From: Avena insularis
Taxonomy: Eukaryota; Streptophyta; Magnoliopsida; Poales; Poaceae
Length of the DNA: 64,000 bases
Direction: 5' to 3'
NCBI GenBank assembly: GCA_023614405.1
Contig: CM042689.1
Coordinates: 332,296,305-332,360,304, forward strand
Shown here: one piece after another, positions 55,676 through 64,000 of the stretch
How positions within the stretch are numbered: position 1 is the first letter of the stretch
Layout of the letters: every line of letters begins with the position of its first letter
Notes under the pieces: model-generated
The model's database searches: none
What the model was told of the DNA's origin: nothing
Seen by the model: only the letters and a program-made list of their open reading frames with translations
Position numbers and translations under genes: made by a program

Positions 55676-58048
55676 GCTCCGTAGCCGCCGACCAAGAAGA
55701 AGAAGGAGAAGACGGCTCCCGTCTTCAACTTATCGAACTTCGAGTCATAAATTAGTTTGTCTGGGTAGTTTTCCTATTGTTTGTCTTTGTAGTCACAATG
55801 TATTGCTAATCTGATTTTTTGCTTGCAGCAACTCTTCGGAGGAGTCCCTTGACGGGGACACTCAAGAAGTTATGGCGGAGTCGAAGCCAACAGCTTCTAT
55901 TCCCTAGGTGGTGGCTGACTCTGAGGATGATGGCCCAAACTCCTCTAAGCGAGAAGCTCGAGAAGTCGTGACTCAGAAGGCAGCTCGCAAACCTTTGGAG
56001 TCCACACCTGAACACGTAAGTGTTATCTTGCATACTCCACGGGGGGAGCCCCCGGGCCCATTTTGTTTTAACTTTGTTGATCGTTTTTTGGTTGGAGGGT
56101 GGATCCCCTGAGCCCTTTATTTACCGACTTTTTTTTCTATAGCCCTTTGTGCATGGCGCCAACCTCCTTATTCAGCAGCACCTAGCGTTGGAGGATGATC
56201 TGCAGCAGCTTCAAGGTGCGTGACTTTCCACCTTGTGTTTGTTCGTCTGCTCCAAGGTTGTTCTTGTATTGATCCTGTGTTGCTTCATGTTACAGATGAA
56301 AACAATGATGCACTCCGAAGGCTGAACGCTCTCGAAAAGTGCCTCGGCCAGGCGGAGAAAAGGGCAGTTGATGCTGCTGAAGCCAAGGAGCGCCTGCAGA
56401 AGGAGGCTGTCGATCATGAGCAGCAGCTCGTGGCTGCAGCAGCCGCCCGCGAGAAGGATATGGCTGATAGGCTTATGGCTGCAGCTAAATCTATTCCTGG
56501 TGAGTTTTCCATGCCTCGTTTGGGTGTTGTGTTCTTTCGTCTGTGACTTGTCCTTTCTCATTCGAGTCTTTCTCCTTATTAATTTCAGATGCTTCAGGCA
56601 TCATGTTTGATCGTGATGCATTGGAGCATGGAGATGCTTTGGGTGATGTTGCTGATGCGGTCGAAGATCGCTGCGCCACCACCGCTGGCTCCTTGGAGAA
56701 GGCCAGGAAGGTGCTTGCGCGCTTCTACAAGGAGGTCATCCCCAAGGGGCGTTATCCTTGACGACGTCGACGCCCTTGCAGATTATCTGTCAGAGGAGGC
56801 CTCGACGGAGTACAAGCGTAAGAAGAAGGGACTTGGCGCTTCCATGGGGCTGGCCATGATGATGGCGTCCGTAGTGTAGCTGGACTTGCCGCAAATCACG
56901 TCCCGGATGTCGACGGCTACAGATGGCTCTAAGGTAGCTTTCACCCTCCTTTATTCTCGCTGTAAGCATTATGGGCCTAAGATCATCGATCTCCTGGCTG
57001 ATTACGCGGCGAAGCAACAACATGGGGTCAAGAGCAGGCAATCTGGCTCCAAGGCCACTTCGGATGCAGGTGCTTAGGCCTTTGTAATGTAGATGATGTA
57101 GTTTCTTCTTTTGCTTCCTTCTGTAACATTTTGCTGACGAACAAGCCCAGTTATGCCACGAGGTGGCTTTATTAATGTATATAAGTTTGTCTTAGGAGTT
57201 ACTGCCGAAAATGCTTGTGATGTTCATGCTTGATTTATTTGCCTTTAGGGTCCTTCGGGTTGTCACTCCGACTGCTCCTGAGTCGCGACCATCTTTGGAT
57301 GATGCGTCGCAGTTGGCTTTTCTTTGCGATCGTGTCCGCAACCTAGAGAAAGACGTCCTTAGCATTCGAGGCCACGCGGATGTGTGGAAGTCCAAAGCTG
57401 AACGAGCCACAACCATGGACGAGTTCTTGCTTTGGGAATTGCAGCAGATGGGTGAGCAACTGCAATGTGAGTCACCTCGAACTGATGTTCTTTTGGGTGC
57501 AGCTTTGTATGATGGCTTATTCCGTGTTTTTTGCAGATGTGAATCTCATTCCGAGGAAATAGAAGGAGCGTTTCATAGTTCGGATGAACTATTTGACGCA
57601 GCAAGACCTGGAGGCTGGTGGCTTCTTCTGGATGGACCGTGATCGAGCCATCGTCCTTGCAATGGTGCAAGATCGCGTGAACCAGGTTCTTCGGGTGCTG
57701 AGGCAGGCGAGGTCGTCATTGGCGTCCATCTGGGCCGTCATGTTCCCCTTGGACGCTGCGCCTTCTACCTTCCTAGGTCTCCTTGGTAAATTTCAGGATG
57801 TGGTCCATGTCAAAGAGTTGGTGCGGCATCAGCTGATTGCTGGGGTCAAGACTGCCTTGTCTCTTGTTCGATTGCATCGCCATGATGTCAATCTTGGAGA
57901 AGTGCAGACTGGGCCGCCCCTTCGACCAGATGGTAGCCTATGGGACATGCGTCCTCATTATGCGGCTATGGCGCAACATATTGAGGAGATTGTAGATTTG
58001 TTAGAGCAGCGGGCAAATGTAATGCTCCAGAATAGGTATATCCTGTAA
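55676..58048 (+). pseudogene. Antisense gene of the Tat element, 3' half (multi-exon)
   Basis: Continues the gene cut at 29349: after GCTCC the frame meets a TAG, then PPTKKKKEKTAPVF. Later exon-like blocks have good splice borders: 55828-56014 (ends /GTAAGT), about 56143-56216 (/GTGCGT), 56296-56500 (coiled-coil-like DALRRLNALEKCLGQAEKR; /GTGAG), 56589 onward (ARKVLARFYKEVIPKG), then a C-terminal part (57584-58048) reading LASIWAVMFPLDAAPSTF, LGLLGKFQDV and ending QNRYIL and TAA. Several in-frame stops are present. The layout fits the long PF04195-type proteins of grass Gypsy elements. Exon joins are inferred from splice motifs. Confidence 0.5.
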
Positions 58049-58379
58049 AGAAAAACAGATGATGTAAATTGTGTATTTATTCGAGTGGGCGCATAATGCC
58101 CTTTGTAAAGTTTTATTATGTATTAGCACGTTGTGCTTTGTGATTTCCATGTCCTTTTCGTTAGCCTGACGTGGTCAGCTACTCAGGTTATATGCATTGT
58201 TCACAGTCGACGAAGTCGTGAGGTGAGGCGTATCCCCCGAGCGTATTTAGCAAGAAATAATGTAAGGTGAAAAGATATTTGGGCCAAGGGACTTAGCTTT
58301 TATTCATAGCGTAACGAGGAGGTACATTGTTCGGCTGAGTAGCCTTATTGAAAGTAAAGGGTAACTAGGGGTAGAAGCA

Positions 58380-59297
58380 TCACAGTCGTGCGATGTTCCA
58401 GGGGTTGGAGTATTCGACTCCTGATGCTACGTCCATGAGGCGATAGCCGCCACTTGGGATGACTTCTGTGACGATGTAGGGTCCTTCCCAGGGTGACTCG
58501 AGCTTCTTGGGCCGTTCTTGCTTGAGTCGGAGGATGAGGTCTCCTTCGACGAAGTACCTTGGGCACAGCCGATGGCTGTGGTAGTTGCGGAGGCTTTGTT
58601 GATAGACCGCTGAGCGAGCTACAGCAATATCGCGTGCCTCGTCGAGTGTGTCGACGACATCTTTGAGTGCTGCCGATGATTCGGCTTCGCTGTAAGTGAC
58701 GAACCGTGGGGCCTTGTGGCATACTTCGGCGGGTAGCACGGCTTTGGCTCTGTGCACCATGAAGAAGGGTGTGTAGCCGGCTAAACTGTTCGGTGTTGTA
58801 CGTAGGCTCCAAAGGACTGAGGGTAGTTCCTCTTCCCAGGCTCCCGCAATCCTTTTGAGTGGGCATATAAGGCGCTTCTTGATGCCGTTGCCTATGAGGC
58901 CGTTGGCCTTTTCGACCCGTCCGTTGGTCTGCGGGTGCGCCATGGAGGCGTATGATATGTTGATGACGAGGTTCTCACAGAAGTCTTGGAATTCCTTTGA
59001 GATGAAGTTCGAGCCGTTGTTTGTGATGATGCTATGCGGCATGCCGAACCTGTAGACAATGGACTCAAAAAACTTGACGGCAGTTTTGCCGCTTTGGTTG
59101 GTGACGGACATGACCTCGATCCACTTGGTGAACTTGTCGACTGCGACCAGGAGGAAGACGTGGCCTCCTTTCGAGGACTTTGGTAGCTTGCCGATCATGT
59201 CGAGGCCCCATTGGGCAAAGGGCCAGGCCAGCGGTATGGGCCTCAGCTCGGATCCTGGTGCGTGCGCTTGTCTGCGTAGCTCTAACAAGCGTTGCAC
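58380..59297 (-). pseudogene. int: Integrase of the Tat-lineage element (catalytic Asp lost)
   Basis: Long open frame of a Ty3/Gypsy integrase core and C-terminal region: PLAWPFAQWGLDMIGKLP, AVDKFTKWIEV (first Asp), IITNNGSNF where the second catalytic Asp of the usual TDNG motif is Asn (codon 59019-59021), HPQTNGRVEKANGLI (Glu), then SPWEGPYIVTEVIPSGGYRL. The upstream HHCC finger lies in the RNase H frame (59400-59282); a TAG and a one-base shift at about 59280-59290 separate the two. The D-to-N change alone would abolish strand transfer. Confidence 0.85.
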
Positions 59298-60190
59298 CTT
59301 TGGACGGTGTCTTTGGCGTCGTTCATGGCTATTGGCCAGTAGAACCCAGCTAGTAGAGCTTTGGCGACTAGGGCGCGGCTGCCTGCATGATGGCCGCAGA
59401 TACCCTCGTGGATGTCTTGGAGGATGGTTTTTACGTCACCGATGGTGACACACCTTTGGAGCACACCCGAAATGTTGCGCTTATACAACTCGCCATTGAG
59501 GATTGTGAAAGCTTTTGACCGACGAGATATGCGTTGGGCATCTGTCGGGTCATAGGGCAGTTCATTGTTTATCAGGTACCGAAGGTATGGCTGCGTCCAT
59601 GTATCTTCGATCGCCATGACCTGCATGAGGCTGACCAGCTCGACCTCGGTGTCGAACTTTTCAGGTCCTTCCTGTCCTTTGGGTAGCGCAGCCCCCGAGT
59701 GCTCTTCTTCTTCGGCTGAGCCTTTTGGGAATTTTCTCTTGATAGAGGGGACGCAGATTTTCTTGAGGAACAAACCTGGTGGTACCCGTGCGCAGGTGGA
59801 GCCGATGTTGGCGAGCCTGTCAGCTTCTTCATTGCTTTCCCTTCTGACGTGTCGAAGCTCGCAGCCTTCAAAGTCTCCTTCGAGTGAGTTGTAGAGCGCG
59901 CAGTACGCGATCATGTTAGCGATGTGAGCGTCACACTCATTCATCGCCTGTTGGACGACAAGGTTTGAGTCACCGTAGATGACGAGGCATGTTGCACCAC
60001 AGATCTTGGCCATCCTCATGCTATGGATGAGGGCCTCGTATTCGGCCTCGTTGTTCGAGGAGCGAAATTTCATCCGAAGGACGTATTTGATCTTGTCGCC
60101 CTAAGGGGACGTCAGTATGACGCCAGCTCCTAATCCAGCCTCATGCTTGGAGCCGTCAAAGTGCATCGTCCACGACTGCGACATTTTCCA
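59282..60190 (-). pseudogene. RNase H and integrase zinc finger of the Tat-lineage element
   Basis: Begins near complement 60190 with WTMHFDGSKHEAGLGAG (first Asp of RNase H), crosses a TAG at about 60102, then NNEAEYEALIHSM (Glu), YGDSNLVVQQAMNE (Asp) and RRESNEEADRLANIGS (Asp). This is the RNase H type found next to integrase in Tat elements. A spacer follows, then the integrase HHCC finger (HEGICGHHAG ... CNAC). No RT precedes it: only about 220 bases separate it from the LTR. Confidence 0.8.
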
Positions 60191-60209
60191 CGAGTGCCGG
60201 TCTGCCCAC

Positions 60210-60368
60210 CTAGAAGCAGAAGCTCCCGAACAGCATCTCGAGCTCGTCGCCGACAGACTCGAAATCCCTTAGGGTGGCTGGCGAGTGGGCAGTGAAGTCG
60301 AAGGCACCGAGGAGGAGGTGACTCTCCATTGCCGATGAGTTGTAGATCGATCGGGATGGAACCGTCAT
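60210..60368 (-). pseudogene. gag: N-terminal gag remnant of the Tat-lineage element
   Basis: ATG at complement 60368-60366 (MTVPSRSIYNSS), then FDFTAHSPATL and FESVGDELEMLFGSF, ending in TAG at 60210. This is the typical start of gag in grass elements of this type as I recall it. It lies immediately before the RNase H remnant, so the rest of gag, PR and RT has been deleted. Confidence 0.55.
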
Positions 60369-60391
60369 GACCGCACGATCAGCGTCCCCGC

Positions 60392-60409
60392 TTCCCACAG
60401 ACGGCGCCA
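60392..60409 (-). other. Primer-binding site of the Tat-lineage element
   Basis: The minus strand reads TGGCGCCGTCTGTGGGAA, two bases from the 5' LTR. TGGCGCCGT matches the tRNA-Asp-type primer site common in Athila/Tat elements. Confidence 0.75.
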
Positions 60410-60411
60410 AT

Positions 60412-60902
60412 TGATGAGTGTTGATTTCGTCAATGCCCATTGTTATGGACTTGGGTTTTGGAGAAGATGAGCATGCTGGAAGTCGTGGAACGGTTAATAG
60501 ACAAGCAATGCGGGACACATGATTTACCCAGGTTCAGGCCCCCGGAGGGAAAACCCTACTCCTGCTTGTCGGCTCTTGATTATGGCGGAACCGAAAATTA
60601 CAGGGGTGCACAGATGCAATCTGGCGTGGAGGTGTGTATGCGATGGTGGAAGAGATCCTTCTCGCCGTACCCTCCTGGCCTTTATATAGATAGGCAGGTC
60701 CCGGGCTTAGATCGAGTCGGTTACAGATTAGGTTTGGTACCCTTTAAAATTCTATCTAATCTAGACTTGTCCTCCAAGGAGTTGAAAACGCCATGGGCTT
60801 GGGCCACCCGAAGTCTTCATGGGGCGCGTGTCTAGACGTGGGCCTTCCTTGGGCTGGACCAGGTATACCGATGTCATGTACCCGTGGGGTATGTCCATGT
60901 CA
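60412..60902 (-). repeat. 5' LTR of the Tat-lineage element
   Basis: 491 bases, partner of 18161-18649. Sense start TGACATGGAC and end CTCATCA. TATA-like CTATATAAA on the minus strand at about 60680-60688. Followed by CCAGC (60903-60907). Confidence 0.87.
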
Positions 60903-60931
60903 CCAGCGTATCTCCTAGGATGGAGGAAGTA

Positions 60932-61100
60932 TTTGTCAACTTTTTTGACGAACATATTACATACGGTTTAAACTATAGTATGACTTTTTGTCTTATATTT
61001 TAAAACAAATGCACTCTCTTGCTAAGGCACTAGGCCCCAGACATAGTAGGAAGCGAGACATCAGACTGGCCATCGGCCGCAAGATGAAGATGACCGAATC
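60932..61100. other. Spacer with possible Stowaway remnant
   Basis: The stretch ttttgtcttatattttaaaa at about 60984-61003 resembles the inner end of a Stowaway MITE (consensus ..GTCTTATATTTTGGGACGGAGGGAG), but the terminal bases are not conserved. No gene. Confidence 0.3.
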
Positions 61101-62899
61101 GACGGCCCAGCCCAAGGATGGAAAGTAGCTGTCATCGATATAAGCACCTGCCAGAGTAGGAGTCAGGCACGCTGATATGAATGGTAATCTGATCCCCTTA
61201 CCTTCCCCTCTCTCTATTCCTTCTGCTCCACGAAACTTCTATGAGCACCCTATCAGATTTAGATCTATCTACCTATGCGTGGCGCGAGGGTAGTGATCGA
61301 GATCATAGCAATTGGTAATCATAGCAAGGTTCGACCCAGAATTTTTTCTCGAATCGAGCCTCTCGAGTTATGTCTGTAAATATGAACGAAGGGTGTGAAT
61401 TCGTCAGTGAATTCATGCAAAACACTCCGGTGTACCCCAGATCAGTCCGACGGAACTCCAGTAGCAACAACGACGAGATCGAACAAAATCACCCTCACAT
61501 AGCGCGTGGACATGGCGGAGACGACTATCGCCGAACTATTGGGCCGCGAGGAGATAAAACAAAACTTTTCTCTCTAACGCGGTGATCCCAAGATCTAGCT
61601 AAGGTAGAAGGCCATGAGGATTACCACTAGACGCGCAGTTGCGGAATTGATAAAGTACGTCTATTGAATGCAGTGCAGTCCTCACGATCCGATCTGATCG
61701 TCCTAATGCTAATCGTACAACACCGCTGCTGGTATCCACACGTACAAGGAGGAGCGCCGGCGACGAACTGCTAGGTTCGTTATGGCAGCAGGACTACTAT
61801 GGAGTTAGGGTTTAACGCATTGAATGACCTAACCGTCAACCCTCCTGGGTTTCTGCGCCCCACTATATATAGGGAGTGAAAGTGGGTTCCACTCACCTGT
61901 GGCTCATTCACTAAAGCTCATATAATATTAGTCATTGCGAGTCTGACTCATTGACTCGGTACAAATCCGGCTCAGCAACCCAACCAGATTTCCAATTCAG
62001 ATCTAATCTAAATCTTACTCTCGTTCTTAAGTGTGTGACCCCACAGGCTCATGGAAACTTGGACACGATTGGAGTCCGACTCTTAATCGATCAGTCGATA
62101 GCGGCTCCTAGTAGAACGTGCCGACTCCCAAGTACCAAAGAGTCATGACGACTTGCCTTTCCAATGTGACTTGCGTCTAAGTCCCTTTTGCCTCAAGATA
62201 TACCTTGTCGGACTATAGGCGAATAATTGACATCCCTTAAATAGTCCAACTCTCTTCTCGATCCGAGATAAGTGATTCATCTGACTAACTCTTAGTCGAT
62301 CGCCTCGGTTAACACTTAACCGAGTCGTGCATGGCCATGCTTTTCGAATCATATCATCCGAGAGGGCCTAGATAATATATCTCCAAGTGGAGGGACAAAA
62401 TCCCATCTTGTTTATTCACATCATGCAGCTTGATTCTCAGTCGACCCAAACTCTGCCTTTATAACTTTCTAGTTACGGATCAGTGTTTGATAGAACCTAA
62501 GTCGGCGATCCTCAACTCGCACTGTGCAACAACCTCGGGTTTAAGAATTACATTGATTGAGATATACAAATGACAACTTTTTCATTGTACCTCAATATGG
62601 GTCAATCTGACTCGCTAAATTCTTTAGATGAATCCATGTAAGTCGGAATGGCATCACCATGCCCATGACAAGTGGAACCGAGTCATCCAGCCGACTTTCA
62701 CATTGGTCTAAGTTATGTGTCCAGCATAACCTTAATAACCAAGGATATTTAGTATGAACAAAATGAATGTATAGTTCCACAACTGAATCACATATTCAAT
62801 GATATACATCAGATGTTCATGCAAGGAAAACTTAATAACTTTATGAATACAATGGGAAATATCATCATACTAGATTGCCTCTAGGGCATATTTCCTACA
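61100..62899 (-). repeat. 3' LTR of the Copia element (left border approximate)
   Basis: Sense start at 62899 (TGTAGGAAATATGCCCTAGA). The TATA box CTATATATAG lies at about 61863-61872. The remainder extends leftwards to about 61.1 kb, giving roughly 1.8 kb, the usual LTR length of this group. The border cannot be fixed without the other LTR. Confidence 0.65.
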
Positions 62900-62933
62900 G
62901 TCTCCCACTTGAACTAGAGTCAATCTTCCAACA

Positions 62934-64000
62934 TCACATGTCTAGGCATCTAATGCCCATAGATCTCAGGTGCGCCTCATTCTTTGGCTGTGGTAATGTC
63001 TTATTCAACGGATCCACAATATTTGCATCCATGTGTACCTTGCATAACTTGGTATCACATTGATCAACGAACTGGCGAATCAGGTGGTACTGCATGAGTA
63101 TGTTCTTGTTCTTCTGGTGTTGTCTAGGTTCCTTGGCTTGTGCAATAGCACCATTGTTTTCACAATACACGTCTAACGGATTGGACGAGCCCTGAACCAC
63201 ACCAAGATCCATGAGGAAATTCCTCATCCAAATAGCTTCCTTTACTGCCTCTGAGGTGGCAATATACTCAGCCTCTGTTGTAGATGCTAACACAGTCTCT
63301 TGCTTGGAACTCTTGTAGCTCACAACCCCTCCATTTATTACAAACATATATCCGGATTGCAAACGAGAATCATCAGAGTTGGTAAGATAACTCGCATTCA
63401 TATAACCATGTACAATGAGTTCATATTCACCTCCATAAACGAAAAACATATCCTTAGTACTTCTCAAGTACTTTAGGATATTTTTAGCCACTGTCTAGTG
63501 ATTTTCTCCAGGATCAGCCTGGTATCTTCTCACAACACTTAGAGCATAGGAAACATCCGTCCTAGTACAAATCATGGCATACAAGATGGATCCGACTACC
63601 GAGGCATATGGAATCGCACTCATCCGACTTCGCTCATCATTTATTGAAGGACACTGAGTCTTGCTAAGTTTTACACCATGGGACATCGGTAAGAACCCCT
63701 TCTTAGACGATTCCATGTTGAACTTCAAGGATGTACTCTGACTCAATCCAATGAGCCGCTTTGATTTATCTCTATAGATCCGGATTCCAAGGATGTATGT
63801 TGCCTCACCCAAGTATTTCATTGAGAAACTCCTTTCCAATGATTCCTTGGTTTCTTGCAACAGCTGGACATCGTTTCCAATCAGTAATATGTCATCCACA
63901 TATAAGACCAGAAAGTTTACTTTGCTCCCACTAAACTTCTTGTATAAACAAGAATCATGATCACTCTTGATGAAGCCAAACGATTTGACTACCTCATCAA
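62934..64000 (-). pseudogene. pol: Copia pol, RT-RNase H end, one in-frame TAG
   Basis: Reading right to left from the window edge: ...FGFIKSDHDSCLYKKF, YVDDILLIGND (RT catalytic motif, about 63870-63902), SFSMKYLGEATYILGI, YASVVGSILYAMICTRTD, then a TAG (63492-63494) where the family usually has Trp, and continuing in frame NILKYLRSTKD and RNase H to 62934. RNase H motifs are altered: GYMNASY in place of the usual GYTDAS (catalytic Asp to Asn) and YCENNGA for YCDNNGA. TTEAEYIA is kept. The product is therefore likely inactive. Confidence 0.85.

Larger units (their letters stand above)
18161..60902 (-). mobile_element. Tat-lineage Ty3/Gypsy retrotransposon, internally deleted, with nested elements
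   Basis: LTRs 18161-18649 and 60412-60902 are flanked by identical CCAGC (18156-18160 and 60903-60907). The sense strand is minus: integrase and RNase H read right to left, and the primer-binding site abuts the right LTR. Own length without nested insertions is about 8.4 kb, in three pieces: 18161-19347, 27400-29349 and 55676-60902. The Tat assignment rests on the RNase H type (NNEAEYEAL ... GDSNLVVQQ ... RESNEEADRLAN), the TGGCGCC primer site and the antisense PF04195-type gene. Most of gag plus PR and RT are missing, so it is non-autonomous. Confidence 0.85.
15183..60929. mobile_element. Mariner/Stowaway-ended DNA element split by the 42.7-kb nest
   Basis: The left end CTCCCTCCATCCTAAATA (15183) and the inverted right end CTTCCTCCATCCTAGG (60929 backwards) are near-identical for 15 bases. 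Both are flanked by TA (15181-15182 and 60930-60931), the Tc1/mariner-Stowaway signature. Without the nested insertion (18161-60907, which includes one TSD copy) the element is about 3.0 kb. Only 22 bases lie on the far side of the insertion, so the retrotransposon landed almost at its right end. The interior holds a leader-like exon, an AGTTGC-rich region and two exon-like coding fragments, but no DDE/D transposase that I recognise. A different element sitting inside a Stowaway is possible. Confidence 0.5.
61100..64000 (-). mobile_element. Ty1/Copia element (BARE/Angela/WIS-like), 3' part, continues past window
   Basis: Minus-strand RT and RNase H (62934 to the window end), polypurine tract AAGTGGGAGAC (62900-62910) and a 3' LTR starting TGTAGGAAATATGCCC at 62899, typical of the BARE/Angela/WIS group. 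The LTR's far end is not resolved (about 61.05-61.2 kb). The 5' LTR is outside the window, so no target duplication can be tested. Confidence 0.8.

Noticed and set aside
60984..61020. Complete Stowaway MITE after the mariner-like end
   Set aside because: The inner motif gtcttatatttt is suggestive, but the terminal GGGACGGAGGGAG is not recognisable and no second end was found.
1..64000. CRISPR arrays, operons, bacterial or phage genes
   Set aside because: No regular spacer-repeat pattern, Shine-Dalgarno spacing or prokaryotic gene order anywhere; everything fits a plant nuclear genome.

Overview
The window is nuclear DNA from a plant, almost certainly a grass of the wheat/barley/Aegilops/rye group (Triticeae). 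It has spliced plant genes with GT..AG introns, no bacterial gene layout, and it is dominated by grass transposon types: Gypsy elements of the Athila, Tat and chromovirus kinds, a BARE/Angela/WIS-like Copia element, and small inverted-repeat elements starting GAGCATC or GGGCATC. Species and family names are from memory of these groups, not from a database search.

Layout. 1-2955 is the 3' part of the only convincing host gene, a dynamin-related GTPase close to DRP5A, on the plus strand. 4766-14783 holds five small terminal-inverted-repeat (TIR) DNA elements. Three kinds of broken gene are found in four of them: an AP2/ERF-like fragment, two copies of one acidic-protein gene, and an ORF ending in DYTSFYRHFGM. 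15183-60929 is a DNA element with mariner/Stowaway-like ends and TA duplications, split by one very large nested insertion. 61.1-64.0 kb is the 3' end of a minus-strand Copia element that leaves the window.

The nest, from outside in, is dated by target-site duplications (TSDs) that I can read directly. (1) A minus-strand Tat-lineage Gypsy element, 18161-60902, TSD CCAGC. It has lost most of gag, PR and RT, keeps an RNase H-integrase region, and carries a spliced antisense gene of the PF04195 type. (2) Inside it, a minus-strand Athila-like (Sabrina/Fatima-type) element, 19348-27399, TSD ACGCT, with gag and protease only. (3) Also inside it, 29350-55675, TSD GCTCC: a plus-strand chromovirus present as LTR-internal-LTR-internal-LTR, a three-LTR tandem. 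(4) Inside its third LTR, a 4.1-kb solo LTR, 49671-53769, TSD CTGTA.

The most interesting part is the chromovirus. Each internal copy has two extra intact ORFs upstream of gag. Both appear to combine a small alpha-beta-beta-beta-alpha domain with a coiled coil. The ATG of each extra ORF and of gag directly follows a splice-acceptor-like AG, in both copies. Extra proteins made from alternatively spliced RNAs would fit, but this is untested. Shared and private lesions in the two pol copies, and the single TSD pair, suggest the array grew after insertion.
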